Part shown: positions 45,677 through 54,236 of the stretch, piece by piece
How the letters are laid out: each line of letters starts with the position of its first letter
How positions within the stretch are numbered: position 1 is the first letter of the stretch
Assembly (NCBI RefSeq): GCF_902706095.1
Contig: NZ_CACSJP010000002.1
Location: 310,001-374,000 of the forward strand
Reading direction: 5' to 3'
Origin: Rhizobium sp. 18065
GTDB taxonomy: Bacteria > Pseudomonadota > Alphaproteobacteria > Rhizobiales > Rhizobiaceae
Length of the DNA: 64,000 nucleotides
The notes under the pieces: model-generated
Seen by the model: the letters and a program-made list of their open reading frames with translations, nothing else
The model's database searches: none
What the model was told of the DNA's origin: nothing
Program-made: the position numbers and the translations under genes

Positions 45677-46450
45677 ATGCGTATTCCCACACGTTTCTTG
45701 GCTGCAGCTTCGATCGCCGCGCTGTCGCTGTTTGCTGGCGCAGCATTGGCGCAGGAAAAGATCATCATCGGGACCGAAGGCGCATATCCGCCGTTTAACA
45801 ACCTGGAAGCCGACGGCACACTGGTCGGCTTTGACATCGACATCGCCAAGGCACTCTGCGACGAGATGAAGGTCACTTGCGAATTCGTCACCCAGGATTG
45901 GGACGGTATCATCCCGGCTCTCCAGGCCAAGAAGTTCGACGCGATCATCGCATCCATGTCGATCACGCCGGAACGCCTCGAGAAGGTCGACTTCTCCAAG
46001 AAGTACTACAATACGCCGCCGGCCGTTGCCGTACCGAAGGACTCGCCGATCACCGACGTCGCCGGCCTGAAGGGCAAGACGCTTGGCGCCCAGTCCTCGA
46101 CGACCCACGCCAACTATGCCGAAAAGCATATGGCTGATTCCGAGCTCAAGCTTTATCCGACCGCTGACGAATACAAACTCGACCTCGAAGGCGGTCGTGT
46201 GGACGCCGTCGTCGACGACATCGTCGTGCTGTCGGAATGGGTCAAGTCGGACGCCGGCACATGCTGCAAGATCCTGACCCCGCTGCCGGTTGACGTCGAC
46301 ATCAACGGCGAAGGCGCAGGCATTGCTGTTCGCAAGGGCGAAACCGCGCTTGCCGACAAGTTCACGGCCGCAATCGCCGGGATCCGTGCAAGCGGCAAGT
46401 ACAAGGAAATCAACGACAAGTACTTCGACTTCGACGTTTACGGCCAGTAA
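45677..46450 (+). CDS. Amino-acid ABC transporter substrate-binding protein
   Basis: This 257-residue periplasmic protein has a signal peptide (LAAASIAALSLFAGAALA), then the SBP family 3 fold: GTEGAYPPFNNLEADGTLVGFDIDIAKALCDEM, DWDGIIPALQAKKFDAIIASMSITPERL and GAQSSTTHANY. It resembles the lysine/arginine/ornithine and histidine binding proteins (ArgT/HisJ type), but the ligand is not certain. A hairpin separates it from two permease genes, a layout that normally gives more binding protein than permease. Confidence 0.92.
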   Translation: MRIPTRFLAAASIAALSLFAGAALAQEKIIIGTEGAYPPFNNLEADGTLVGFDIDIAKALCDEMKVTCEFVTQDWDGIIPALQAKKFDAIIASMSITPERLEKVDFSKKYYNTPPAVAVPKDSPITDVAGLKGKTLGAQSSTTHANYAEKHMADSELKLYPTADEYKLDLEGGRVDAVVDDIVVLSEWVKSDAGTCCKILTPLPVDVDINGEGAGIAVRKGETALADKFTAAIAGIRASGKYKEINDKYFDFDVYGQ

Positions 46451-46475
46451 CCGCCGGATCGCCGACACGATTGCG

Positions 46476-46504
46476 AATGGCGGGAGTGAGATGCTTCCGC
46501 CATT
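46476..46504 (+). terminator. Intergenic stem-loop between binding-protein and permease genes
   Basis: AATGGCGG (46476-46483) pairs with CCGCCATT (46497-46504), followed by TTGC. It probably stabilises the upstream mRNA and partly ends transcription, giving unequal expression. Confidence 0.55.
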
Positions 46505-46562
46505 TTGCATTTGGCAAGACTGCAAGAAACAAATGCGGGCAAACCGCTAAGGGGGATATGGC

Positions 46563-47366
46563 ATGAGCGGATTGTTTTCCGCGCTGGGCTCCGTTTGGGC
46601 CTGGATCGGACATGTGTTCGATCCTTTCTGCGGTCCGGCCGGCGTATTCACGCTGCTCGCCGGCGATACACTGATCTCATGTGGCGCAACCGGTTGGGGT
46701 GACGAGATCGCCTTTGGCGTCAAGGTCACCATTTCACTCGCACTTGCCACTCTACCGGTCGGCCTCGCGCTTGGCTTCATGATTGCCCTCGCCATGCAAT
46801 CGCAGGAAAAGAGCCTGAGGACGGCAACAGGCGTCTACACCACGATCTTTCGAGGCCTGCCCGAACTCTTGACCCTGTTCATCGTTTACTACGGTTTCCA
46901 GATTTTTCTGCAAGGCGTCCTGACTTGGATGGGCAGCGAGAGCAAGGTCGAGATCAACGCATTCGTCGCCGGCATGCTCGCCCTTTCCGTGGTTTTCTCT
47001 TCCTATGCCTCGGAAGTACTGCTCTCCGCCTTCAGAGCCATACCAAACGGCCAGTACGAGGCCGGCAGCGCGCTTGGCCTGTCGAGGCGCAAGACAATGT
47101 GGCTGGTCATCGTGCCACAACTCATACGCATAGCACTTCCCGGTCTCAGCAATCTCTGGCTCGTACTTCTTAAGGACACCGCACTCGTCTCCGTCATCGG
47201 CCTCACCGATATCCTGCGGCAAACGGGGGTTGCGGCACGGGTCACCAAGGAGGCTTTCCTATTCTACGGCCTTGCTTGCCTCATCTATCTCTGCCTCGCC
47301 AGCCTCTCGTCTATTGGCCTTAGCGCTATCGCCCGTTGGGCCAACCGCTCGGGGATCAGCCGATGA
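46563..47366 (+). CDS. Amino-acid ABC transporter permease (HisQ type)
   Basis: This 267-residue membrane subunit has about five helices and the ABC permease EAA loop around EAGSALGLSRRKTMWLVIVPQLIRIALPGLSN. GGGGG precedes the ATG at 46563. Its stop overlaps the ATG of the second permease by 4 bases, indicating a heterodimeric HisQ/HisM-like channel. Confidence 0.92.
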   Translation: MSGLFSALGSVWAWIGHVFDPFCGPAGVFTLLAGDTLISCGATGWGDEIAFGVKVTISLALATLPVGLALGFMIALAMQSQEKSLRTATGVYTTIFRGLPELLTLFIVYYGFQIFLQGVLTWMGSESKVEINAFVAGMLALSVVFSSYASEVLLSAFRAIPNGQYEAGSALGLSRRKTMWLVIVPQLIRIALPGLSNLWLVLLKDTALVSVIGLTDILRQTGVAARVTKEAFLFYGLACLIYLCLASLSSIGLSAIARWANRSGISR

Positions 47367-48193
47367 CCCATGTGCTCGAAATGATTCCCGCCCGCCCAGC
47401 ACCGCCTAACAGGGCATCACGCCTTAACGGCGCTCGAATTCTGGGCTACGCGCTGCTATGCCTATGGGCAATTCTGGGAGCCGCATTGCTCTGGTCGGTG
47501 ATATCCAATTGGGACATCGACAAGGTATCCCGATACGGCCCGCGCTATATCAACGGACTATCAACGACAATTGCCTTGACGGTCACGTCAATTACCCTCG
47601 GCGCTATCCTCTCTCTGCCAGTTGCCTTCGCGCGCATGTCGAAAAACCGGGTGCTCAATACTGTTTCCTACGCCTATGTTTATCTGTTCCGCAGCACACC
47701 CATGCTGCTGCAGATCTTCCTCGTCTATTACGGCCTCGGATCGTTTAGGCCGCAGATTGAGGCAATTGGGCTCTGGTGGTTCTTCCGAGAAGCCTGGTAT
47801 TGCGCGGCCTTCGCGATGACGCTCAACACCGCCGCCTATCAGGCGGAAATCCTGCGCGGGGCAATCCAGAGCGTGCCGCGCGGCCAGACCGAAGGCGCCA
47901 ATTCACTCGGTCTGCCCACACCCATCACCTTCTGGAAGATCATCCTGCCGCAGGCGCTGATCGTGGCGCTGCGCCCTTACGGCAACGAGATCATCTTCAT
48001 GATCAAAGGTTCGGCGGTCGTGGCTGTCGTCACCGTGCTCGACCTGATGGGGCAGACCCGCTACGCCTTCTCGCGCACATTCGATTACCAGACCTATCTC
48101 TGGGCAGCGATTTTCTACCTGACGATCGTCGAAGCCTTGCGCCATACCTGGGCCTGGCTGGAAGCCCGCCTGACGCGCCACCTCAAGCGCTAG
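47363..48193 (+). CDS. Amino-acid ABC transporter permease (HisM type)
   Basis: This 276-residue partner permease has the EAA motif in EGANSLGLPTPITFWKIILPQALIVALRPYGNE. The start at 47363 overlaps the previous stop (ATGA). No ATP-binding subunit gene follows: the next gene, after a hairpin, is usg. The importer must share an ATPase encoded elsewhere. Confidence 0.92.
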   Translation: MTHVLEMIPARPAPPNRASRLNGARILGYALLCLWAILGAALLWSVISNWDIDKVSRYGPRYINGLSTTIALTVTSITLGAILSLPVAFARMSKNRVLNTVSYAYVYLFRSTPMLLQIFLVYYGLGSFRPQIEAIGLWWFFREAWYCAAFAMTLNTAAYQAEILRGAIQSVPRGQTEGANSLGLPTPITFWKIILPQALIVALRPYGNEIIFMIKGSAVVAVVTVLDLMGQTRYAFSRTFDYQTYLWAAIFYLTIVEALRHTWAWLEARLTRHLKR

Positions 48194-48203
48194 AATGACG
48201 GCG

Positions 48204-48235
48204 CTTGGCAGCACTCCTGTTCGGAGGCTGCCAAG
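48204..48235 (+). terminator. Long hairpin after the ABC permease operon
   Basis: CTTGGCAGC (48204-48212) pairs perfectly with GCTGCCAAG (48227-48235); the inner CTCC/GGAG extends the stem. There is no immediate T-run, but TTTTT follows about 20 bases later. Confidence 0.6.
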
Positions 48236-48276
48236 GCACTGACTTTATGGACTTTTTCGACCCACCTCGCTTCAAG

Positions 48277-48295
48277 TTAATGCGCGATTAACCAT
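48277..48295. promoter_or_regulatory. CtrA-box TTAA-N7-TTAACCAT upstream of usg
   Basis: TTAA (48277-48280), 7 bp, then TTAACCAT (48288-48295) match the full CtrA consensus, including the favoured CCAT extension. It lies about 110 bp upstream of usg in the plus direction. Confidence 0.65.
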
Positions 48296-48404
48296 CTGGT
48301 GTTTCCATTGTCGACAGGGCCCGCGTTGGTCGCGGCCCCGGTCGGTTGCGGCAGCGCTTCACCGTCCGCACCGATCCCCAGACAGGGATACGGAGCGAAC
48401 GAGC

Positions 48405-48671
48405 ATGAACAACGAGATGGAACTGATGCTGAAGGGTTATGGTCTCACCACGGCCCAGATTCTCTATCGCCTGCCCGACCACCCATTGCTGCTACAGACC
48501 TATGTCTGGCAGCACTACGATCTGGCACCGGACTTTCCCGAAATGAAGGGCTTCCTGCGCTTCTGGCAGGACAAGATCGAGGGGCCGCTCCATTCGGTCC
48601 AGTATGTGCACCAGAAGATGATCGGCGCCAGCGAATGGCGCGCGCTGAAAGGCGAATTCATCCTGCATTGA
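48405..48671 (+). CDS. usg: Usg family protein
   Basis: This 88-residue protein matches the Usg family: LMLKGYGLTTAQILYRLPDHP and QTYVWQHYDLAPDFPEMKGFLRFWQDKIEGPLHSV are near invariant in rhizobia. The family name comes from a gene upstream of trp genes; its function is unknown. Start at 48405 is preceded by GGAGCGAACGAGC. A strong CtrA-box lies upstream, which suggests cell-cycle control. Confidence 0.88.
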   Translation: MNNEMELMLKGYGLTTAQILYRLPDHPLLLQTYVWQHYDLAPDFPEMKGFLRFWQDKIEGPLHSVQYVHQKMIGASEWRALKGEFILH

Positions 48672-48681
48672 CGGTGCGTGA

Positions 48682-49413
48682 TCAGACATGCACATCACCA
48701 TGTGCCAGTTCGCCATCCTCCGGATCGCGGTACAAAACCGCAATAAGAAGCGCGAGGTAAAATAATCCGACAGCCGCAAGTATGACCATGCCGTGAATCG
48801 GCCCCAGATGCGCATTCGCAACCACTTGCCCGAAGCTTGTGACGAACTCGACGGGCAGTTCGTTCGGCTGCAATTTCGGACTTGAGATTTTCAGCGTCCA
48901 GGCCAGCAGCAATATCACGTACATCCAGCCATAATTGCGCCGGATGCGGCGAAACAGGGCCTCGTGATATTCGATCAGAAACACTGGCTTGCGCAGACTG
49001 TCGGCGATGACTTCGGCCCAATTGGTATTCAGCTCCGGCCGCGGACACAGCGCCTGTGCAAAATAATGCCGCTCGAGTTGCCGGACCCGCGCGCGGTAGA
49101 CATCGAAAAATCGATATCGACGCGCTTCGATCATCAGGAACACCGAAATCAGCAGCATCGCAAACAGGATGACGCCGTGATGTGATGTCGGTGTCGACAA
49201 CGACACGGACAGCAGGCCTGCGACCACCGTCATCGACCAGTTGGACGTCCGGTCAATGCGATCACGCCAACTGGTCATGCGACCGATTTCTCCACGATAA
49301 TAGTGGATGATCATATTGGCCTTTTCCGCAGAAGTCGCCGGCAGGGCCGGCTCGCTTCCCGAAGCCACTGGCGGCTCGATGCCGATTTGCTTTGCTTCCA
49401 GTTCGACAGCCAT
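48682..49413 (-). CDS. DUF2270 domain-containing membrane protein
   Basis: This 243-residue protein matches DUF2270: IIHYYRGEIGRMTSWRDRIDRTSNWSMTVVAGLLSVSLS, LMIEARRYRFFDVYRARVRQLE, SLRKPVFLIEYHEALFRRIRRNYGW. It has four hydrophobic helices in two pairs. Function is unknown. The start at 49413 has a GGGGG run just before it; the frame extends upstream with no family similarity. It converges on usg. Confidence 0.87.
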   Translation of the reverse strand: MAVELEAKQIGIEPPVASGSEPALPATSAEKANMIIHYYRGEIGRMTSWRDRIDRTSNWSMTVVAGLLSVSLSTPTSHHGVILFAMLLISVFLMIEARRYRFFDVYRARVRQLERHYFAQALCPRPELNTNWAEVIADSLRKPVFLIEYHEALFRRIRRNYGWMYVILLLAWTLKISSPKLQPNELPVEFVTSFGQVVANAHLGPIHGMVILAAVGLFYLALLIAVLYRDPEDGELAHGDVHV

Positions 49414-49568
49414 GACGTCCCCCCGACAGTGCCTGCATTGCCGTAGCGCGCTACTCCGGCGAAGATGCGGCAGAGACAACTATTCCGCCTCAACATTGCC
49501 ATTCCGGCGCTGAGCCGCTAGAGCCACAGCCAAAGGCCGGAAAGCGGCTAGGACCACAAGGAGCCGCA

Positions 49569-50381
49569 ATGGCCAAGATCGACGAAGAAGCATTGGCCGA
49601 GGCCTATAACCGGGCTCTGGCGCTCGAAAAGTCGGGCGACATCGACGCTGCCGTGAAGGCCTATGCCGAGGTGCTGGACATTGATCCCGAGGATCATGGT
49701 GGTGCGTCGGTCCGCATCGCCGCGCTCGACCGTGGCGATGCCCCGCCCAAGGCGCCTGACGCCTATGTCGAAACCCTGTTCGACCAGCATGCCGAAGCCT
49801 TCGAGGATATCCTTGTCGAACAGCTCGGCTATGCCGTGCCGGCATTGGTGCGCCAGCGCCTGCAGACGCTCGGCCTTGGCCCCTTCAAGCGCATGCTGGA
49901 TCTGGGGTGTGGGACAGGTCTCACCGGCGGCACCTTGCGCGACATGGTCGATGACATCACCGGCATCGACATCTCGGAAAACATGGTCGAGCTCGCCCAT
50001 GAAAAGGATCTCTACGAGACCCTGTATGTCGCTGAAATCGAGGATTTTCTCGAAGACAATGACGACGAGGCCTTCGACCTGATCACGGCAACCGACGTCC
50101 TGCCCTATCTGGGCGCGCTCGAGCCGCTGTTCTTCGGTGCGGCCGAAAACATGGTCGATGGTGGCCTGTTCATCTTCTCGTCCGAGACACGCCCGGCCGA
50201 CGTCTTGGCTGAGCGTCCCTACATGGTCGGTCCGCATCAGCGCTTCGTCCATGCCGAGACCTATGTCCGCGAACGCCTGGCTGCCACCGGCTTCGAGATC
50301 GTCGAAATCACCGACATCAACGTGCGTATGCAGGACGGCGAACCATCTCCCGGCCACCTGGTGATCGCGAAAAAGAAATAA
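49569..50381 (+). CDS. TPR-containing class I methyltransferase
   Basis: This 270-residue protein has one or two TPR-like helix pairs (about 1-60: ALAEAYNRALALEKSGDIDAAVKAYAEVLDIDPED), then an S-adenosylmethionine-dependent methyltransferase domain with motif I MLDLGCGTGLTGGTL, an acidic motif II and LITATDVLPYLG (motif IV region). The target is unknown; the TPR part may bind it. AAGGAG precedes the ATG. A strong terminator follows. Confidence 0.9.
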   Translation: MAKIDEEALAEAYNRALALEKSGDIDAAVKAYAEVLDIDPEDHGGASVRIAALDRGDAPPKAPDAYVETLFDQHAEAFEDILVEQLGYAVPALVRQRLQTLGLGPFKRMLDLGCGTGLTGGTLRDMVDDITGIDISENMVELAHEKDLYETLYVAEIEDFLEDNDDEAFDLITATDVLPYLGALEPLFFGAAENMVDGGLFIFSSETRPADVLAERPYMVGPHQRFVHAETYVRERLAATGFEIVEITDINVRMQDGEPSPGHLVIAKKK

Positions 50382-50412
50382 ACGCAATCAACGATTGCCA
50401 TATGCAACCACA

Positions 50413-50442
50413 GGGCGTCACCGATTGGTGGCGCCCTTTTTT
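50413..50442 (+). terminator. Rho-independent terminator of the methyltransferase gene
   Basis: GGGCGTCACC (50413-50422) pairs with GGTGGCGCCC (50427-50436), including one G-U pair, and is followed by T6. Confidence 0.85.
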
Positions 50443-50479
50443 GTTCTTGCTAGGCTTTCCCGCAAATGGGGGATAGCAG

Positions 50480-52081
50480 ATGCAAACGCTGACTGAATTT
50501 TCCAACACTCTGGTTGCGACCATTTATTCGCCGCAAATGGTCGCGCTGCTGATAACGTTGTCAACCTTTTTTGCATTGATTTTCGGCCGCTATGAAGTCC
50601 GGCTGCGACGGCTGCGGATGATCCGTGATTATGTCAAGACTTTCCCGACGACAACGCACGTTGCAGACCATCATGGGATAAACCCCTCATTCGAATTCGT
50701 CCGAACCAAGTATTCGGCGGACATCCGAACCGAGGATGAAATGGGAGAGAGAGGCGAAGGTACCCCTAAGGGGTCAAGGCCTCAAAATGTCATTTCCCAA
50801 ATTAATGATACTATTGCTAGAACACGGTTTTTTGGCAATCCCGGAGATCAGCGACTTGCTGCGGCGTCCATCCCCTATGTTCTGGTCGTATATTTTGGTT
50901 TTAGACTGACGTTTACCAGCGCAGTGTCGGCGTTCCCAATCGATACGGGCCTCATACACTTACCCTTTAGCCTGCTGGTAATCGGGGGTGCCGCAGAAAC
51001 CGGCACGAGTAGCCAGGCAGTCATTGAACAATTGCGGTGGATGGCGGAAAATACGGCGACAGTTGCCACTTTTACCTTTGTCGGAGCCTACGTGGCATCA
51101 CTCCGTTATCTGGTACAGGCTTTGGCGATTTTCGATCTGTCGGGATACACGATGATTCGCCAGGCGGCCATGATCGTCATGTCCACTTTGGTGACTATTG
51201 TTCTATATCGTGCCTTCCCCAATCCTGAGGCAGTGCTCGGTCTGGGCCAGTCCCAAGCAACCGGGTATCAAAGCGTCTCCCTTACCTGGACCCTTCTTGC
51301 ATTGGCATTTGGCCTCCTGCCGGGAAGTGTCCTGCGCTTTGCATTGGTTAAGGTGTCCGGCCTGATCAACTGGATCAAGCAGACCGATGACCGCTTTATC
51401 AACTGGACCCGCGTGGTGCCACTCGATGCCATCGACGGGATCGACTACTTCACCCGCTTTCGACTGGAAGAATGCGGAATTTCTGAAGTTCAGTCGCTAG
51501 CCACTTACAACCCCATCATGTTGCATATCGAGACACCGTACGGCATATACCAGGCCATAGACTGGATCGCTCAGGCCCAACTTTGCTGCGTCGTCGGTCT
51601 CGATCGTTTTCTATTGCTTCGTCAATTCAATATTCGAACAATCTTCGATCTCGAACGGGCTTTGAAGCAGGGGCGCGATACCGCTCCAGAAGACAAACCG
51701 GCAATTGACAAATTCGATCGCATATACGCCGCCGTTCTATTTTCTCCCAATACCATGCTTGTCGGCGTCCAGAAGACGAGTGCGGCAAAACTTCTCATCC
51801 CGGGCAAGAATGGCGTGGAGCAAGTGGACGCAGAGACATTTGCCTCATGGGCATTGAACGCAATCAGCACTGACGACGTATCGGCCTCTCGCGCCATCGA
51901 ACATTTGATGGACTGGATTGGAGACGATTTGCATGTACGGAGATTACGTCGCCTTTGGAACGAGATTTCCGTGCAGCTCGGCTCGAGCTCAATAACACTT
52001 TTGACCGATTCAGAACTGAAAAACCCACCTGCAGCGCCCTCATCGTCTTCAAACGCAGTGCCCATCTTCCCCTCTCCATAA
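50480..52081 (+). CDS. Unrecognised membrane protein with cytosolic HhH-like domain
   Basis: I do not recognise this 533-residue protein. Helices are predicted near residues 20-36, 130-150, 160-172, 195-218, 229-246 and 268-290. Residues about 60-120 are a soluble loop, and 300-533 are cytosolic. The cytosolic part has two stretches resembling helix-hairpin-helix units (about 315-350, with ECGISEVQSL; 374-396, with LRQFNIRTIFDL), so it may bind nucleic acid or another protein at the membrane. Codons are more AT-rich and less biased than its neighbours, and it is framed by a terminator and a new transcription unit, consistent with insertion by transfer. The first ATG at 50480 is preceded by GGGGGA. 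Confidence 0.75.
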   Translation: MQTLTEFSNTLVATIYSPQMVALLITLSTFFALIFGRYEVRLRRLRMIRDYVKTFPTTTHVADHHGINPSFEFVRTKYSADIRTEDEMGERGEGTPKGSRPQNVISQINDTIARTRFFGNPGDQRLAAASIPYVLVVYFGFRLTFTSAVSAFPIDTGLIHLPFSLLVIGGAAETGTSSQAVIEQLRWMAENTATVATFTFVGAYVASLRYLVQALAIFDLSGYTMIRQAAMIVMSTLVTIVLYRAFPNPEAVLGLGQSQATGYQSVSLTWTLLALAFGLLPGSVLRFALVKVSGLINWIKQTDDRFINWTRVVPLDAIDGIDYFTRFRLEECGISEVQSLATYNPIMLHIETPYGIYQAIDWIAQAQLCCVVGLDRFLLLRQFNIRTIFDLERALKQGRDTAPEDKPAIDKFDRIYAAVLFSPNTMLVGVQKTSAAKLLIPGKNGVEQVDAETFASWALNAISTDDVSASRAIEHLMDWIGDDLHVRRLRRLWNEISVQLGSSSITLLTDSELKNPPAAPSSSSNAVPIFPSP

Positions 52082-52130
52082 CCATGCGTTATGCCTTGTG
52101 CCGACATTTTCGCAGGCATGGAGCATGGGC

Positions 52131-53000
52131 ATGGCAAAGGTCGCATTCATCGGTTTGGGCGTCATGGGATATCCGATGGCGGGGCATCTGAAAGCCAAGG
52201 GCGGCCACGATGTGACCGTTTACAATCGCACCACCGCAAAGGCGGAAGCCTGGGTCAAGCAGCACGGCGGGAGCCATGCGCTCACGCCGGCAGAGGCCGC
52301 CAATGATGCGGATTTCGTGTTTACCTGCGTCGGCAATGACGACGATCTGCGTTCCGTCACCATCGGCGAAAACGGCGTTCTGTCCGGCATGAAGCCCGGC
52401 GCAATCCTGATCGACAACACCACGGCTTCCGCCGAAGTCGCGCGCGAACTTGCCGCAGCTGCCGAGGCAAAGGGCTGCGGCTTCATTGACGCGCCCGTCT
52501 CCGGTGGCCAGGCAGGCGCCGAAAACGGCGTTCTGACCGTAATGTGCGGCGGTGACGAAAAAACCTTCGAGCAGGCAAAGCCGGTCATCGACGCCTTTGC
52601 CCGAATGGTCGGCCTGATGGGTCCGGCCGGCGCCGGCCAGTTGACCAAGATGGTCAACCAGATCTGCATTGCTGGCCTTGTCCAAGGGCTCGCAGAGGCG
52701 ATTCATTTTGGCAAGAAAGCCGGCTTGGACATTGAAAAGGTTGTCGAAGTGATCTCCAAGGGCGCTGCGGGTTCCTGGCAGATGGAGAACCGCCACAAGA
52801 CCATGGCCGTCGGCAAATACGACTTTGGCTTTGCCGTCGACTGGATGCGCAAGGACCTCGACATCGTGCTGACGGAAGCCAAAAGCAACGGCGCCACCCT
52901 GCCCGTTACCGCGCTGGTCGATCAGTTCTATGGCGAAGTGCAAAAACTCGGCGGCAAGCGCTGGGATACGTCGTCCCTGCTGGCCCGGCTGGAAAAATGA
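52131..53000 (+). CDS. NAD(P)-dependent 3-hydroxyisobutyrate dehydrogenase-family oxidoreductase
   Basis: This 289-residue beta-hydroxyacid dehydrogenase has the Rossmann GLGVMGYPMAGHL, the substrate loop DAPVSGGQAGAENG, the catalytic Lys in AGAGQLTKMVNQ, and the C-terminal KDLDIVLTEAK. Members oxidise 3-hydroxyisobutyrate, tartronate semialdehyde or glyoxylate-related acids; the substrate is unclear. ATG 52131 is preferred (GGAG about 9 bases before). The next gene starts within its stop (ATGA). Confidence 0.92.
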   Translation: MAKVAFIGLGVMGYPMAGHLKAKGGHDVTVYNRTTAKAEAWVKQHGGSHALTPAEAANDADFVFTCVGNDDDLRSVTIGENGVLSGMKPGAILIDNTTASAEVARELAAAAEAKGCGFIDAPVSGGQAGAENGVLTVMCGGDEKTFEQAKPVIDAFARMVGLMGPAGAGQLTKMVNQICIAGLVQGLAEAIHFGKKAGLDIEKVVEVISKGAAGSWQMENRHKTMAVGKYDFGFAVDWMRKDLDIVLTEAKSNGATLPVTALVDQFYGEVQKLGGKRWDTSSLLARLEK

Positions 53001-53701
53001 CACCCGGGCCGCAGTCTACGGCCGCAAATCTGCTTGCGCACCTGAAAACCCTGCGCAACGATGACAACGTCGAGGCTATGGCCCGCTTCGCCATTGCCAC
53101 CGAAACCGCACTCGGCATATCAAACCCGACTTTGCAGAAGATCGCCCGTCAGATCGGGAAAAATCACACACGCGCACTGGAACTCTGGCGCAGCGGTATG
53201 CGTGATGCGCGCATGCTGGCGATCTACACGGCTGACCCGAGCCAGATGACCAGGCTCGATGTCCAAGCCTGGGCAGCGGACTTCAATTCCTGGGAAATCG
53301 TCGATGCGGCCGCCGATCTGCTCACCGAGCTTTCCGGCTGGCAAGAACTTGTCGCACAATTTGCACAGGATGATCGCGAGTTTGTCCGGCGGGCTGCCTT
53401 TGCAATGATCGCCGGCGCCTGCGTCCACAACAAATCCGAGCCGGATGCCACCTTCCTGGGCTTTCTGCCGCTGATGGAGCGACATGCCGGTGATCCGCGC
53501 AACTTCGTCCGGAAATCGGTGAACTGGGCCTTGCGCAATATCGGCAAGCGCAATCCGGCCTGCCACGGCCCTGCACTCACTTGTGCTGAACGACTGGCTG
53601 AAAACGACGACAAGACCGCGCGCTGGATCGGCAGGGACGCTCTCAAGGAATTGACCAGCGAGCGTGTCCTTGCCCGTCTTCGGAAGAACGCGCCGGTCTA
53701 A
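52997..53701 (+). CDS. DNA alkylation repair protein (AlkD-like HEAT-repeat glycosylase)
   Basis: This 234-residue all-helical protein resembles the AlkD family: ARFAIATETALGISNPTLQKIARQIGKNHTRALELWRSGMRDARMLA, FNSWEIVDAAADLL, RDPRNFVRKSVNWALRNIGKRN. AlkD excises alkylated purines through HEAT-like repeats that hold the backbone. It is coupled to the preceding dehydrogenase (4-bp overlap), and its stop overlaps the convergent Lrp gene. Confidence 0.88.
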   Translation: MTPGPQSTAANLLAHLKTLRNDDNVEAMARFAIATETALGISNPTLQKIARQIGKNHTRALELWRSGMRDARMLAIYTADPSQMTRLDVQAWAADFNSWEIVDAAADLLTELSGWQELVAQFAQDDREFVRRAAFAMIAGACVHNKSEPDATFLGFLPLMERHAGDPRNFVRKSVNWALRNIGKRNPACHGPALTCAERLAENDDKTARWIGRDALKELTSERVLARLRKNAPV

Positions 53702-54186
53702 TCCTCGTTCGACTTGTTGTTGTCGAGCATCATGTAGTCGAGCGGCAGCTCTGTGGTGTACTTGATCTGCTCCATGGCAAAGGCCGAAGACACGTCGCGG
53801 ATCTCGATCCTGGCAATCATGCGCTTGTAGAACGCGTCATAAGCCGCGATATCGGGCACGACCACGCGCAAGAGATAATCGACATCACCGCTCATGCGGT
53901 AGAACTCCACCACTTCCGGAAACTCCGACACGACTTCCGAAAACCGCTTCAGCCATTCGATCGAATGGCTCGACGTGCGGATCGAGACGAAAACCGTCAC
54001 CTTGGTATTGACCTTGGCCGGATCCAGCAGCGCCACGCGACGGCGGATCACGCCGTCTTCCTCCATCTTCTGGATGCGCCGCCAGCACGGCGTCGTCGAC
54101 AGACCGACCTTCTTGGCGAGGTCGGCGACAGCCAGGGTGGAATCTTCCTGGAGAATACGAAGAATTTTGCGGTCGAGACGATCCAT
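53698..54186 (-). CDS. Lrp/AsnC family transcriptional regulator
   Basis: This 162-residue regulator has an N-terminal HTH (LDRKILRILQEDSTLAVADLAKKVGLSTTPCWRRIQKMEEDGVI) and a C-terminal RAM domain (SHSIEWLKRFSEVVSEFPEVVEFYRMSGDVDYLLRVV). Such proteins sense amino acids and form octamers. Its stop shares 4 bp (CTAA) with the end of the AlkD-like gene. The target is unknown. Confidence 0.94.
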   Translation of the reverse strand: MDRLDRKILRILQEDSTLAVADLAKKVGLSTTPCWRRIQKMEEDGVIRRRVALLDPAKVNTKVTVFVSIRTSSHSIEWLKRFSEVVSEFPEVVEFYRMSGDVDYLLRVVVPDIAAYDAFYKRMIARIEIRDVSSAFAMEQIKYTTELPLDYMMLDNNKSNED

Positions 54187-54236
54187 GACAGGCCCTGAAA
54201 AACTGATTTTCTCAGATATACCGGGATTCGATCAAT

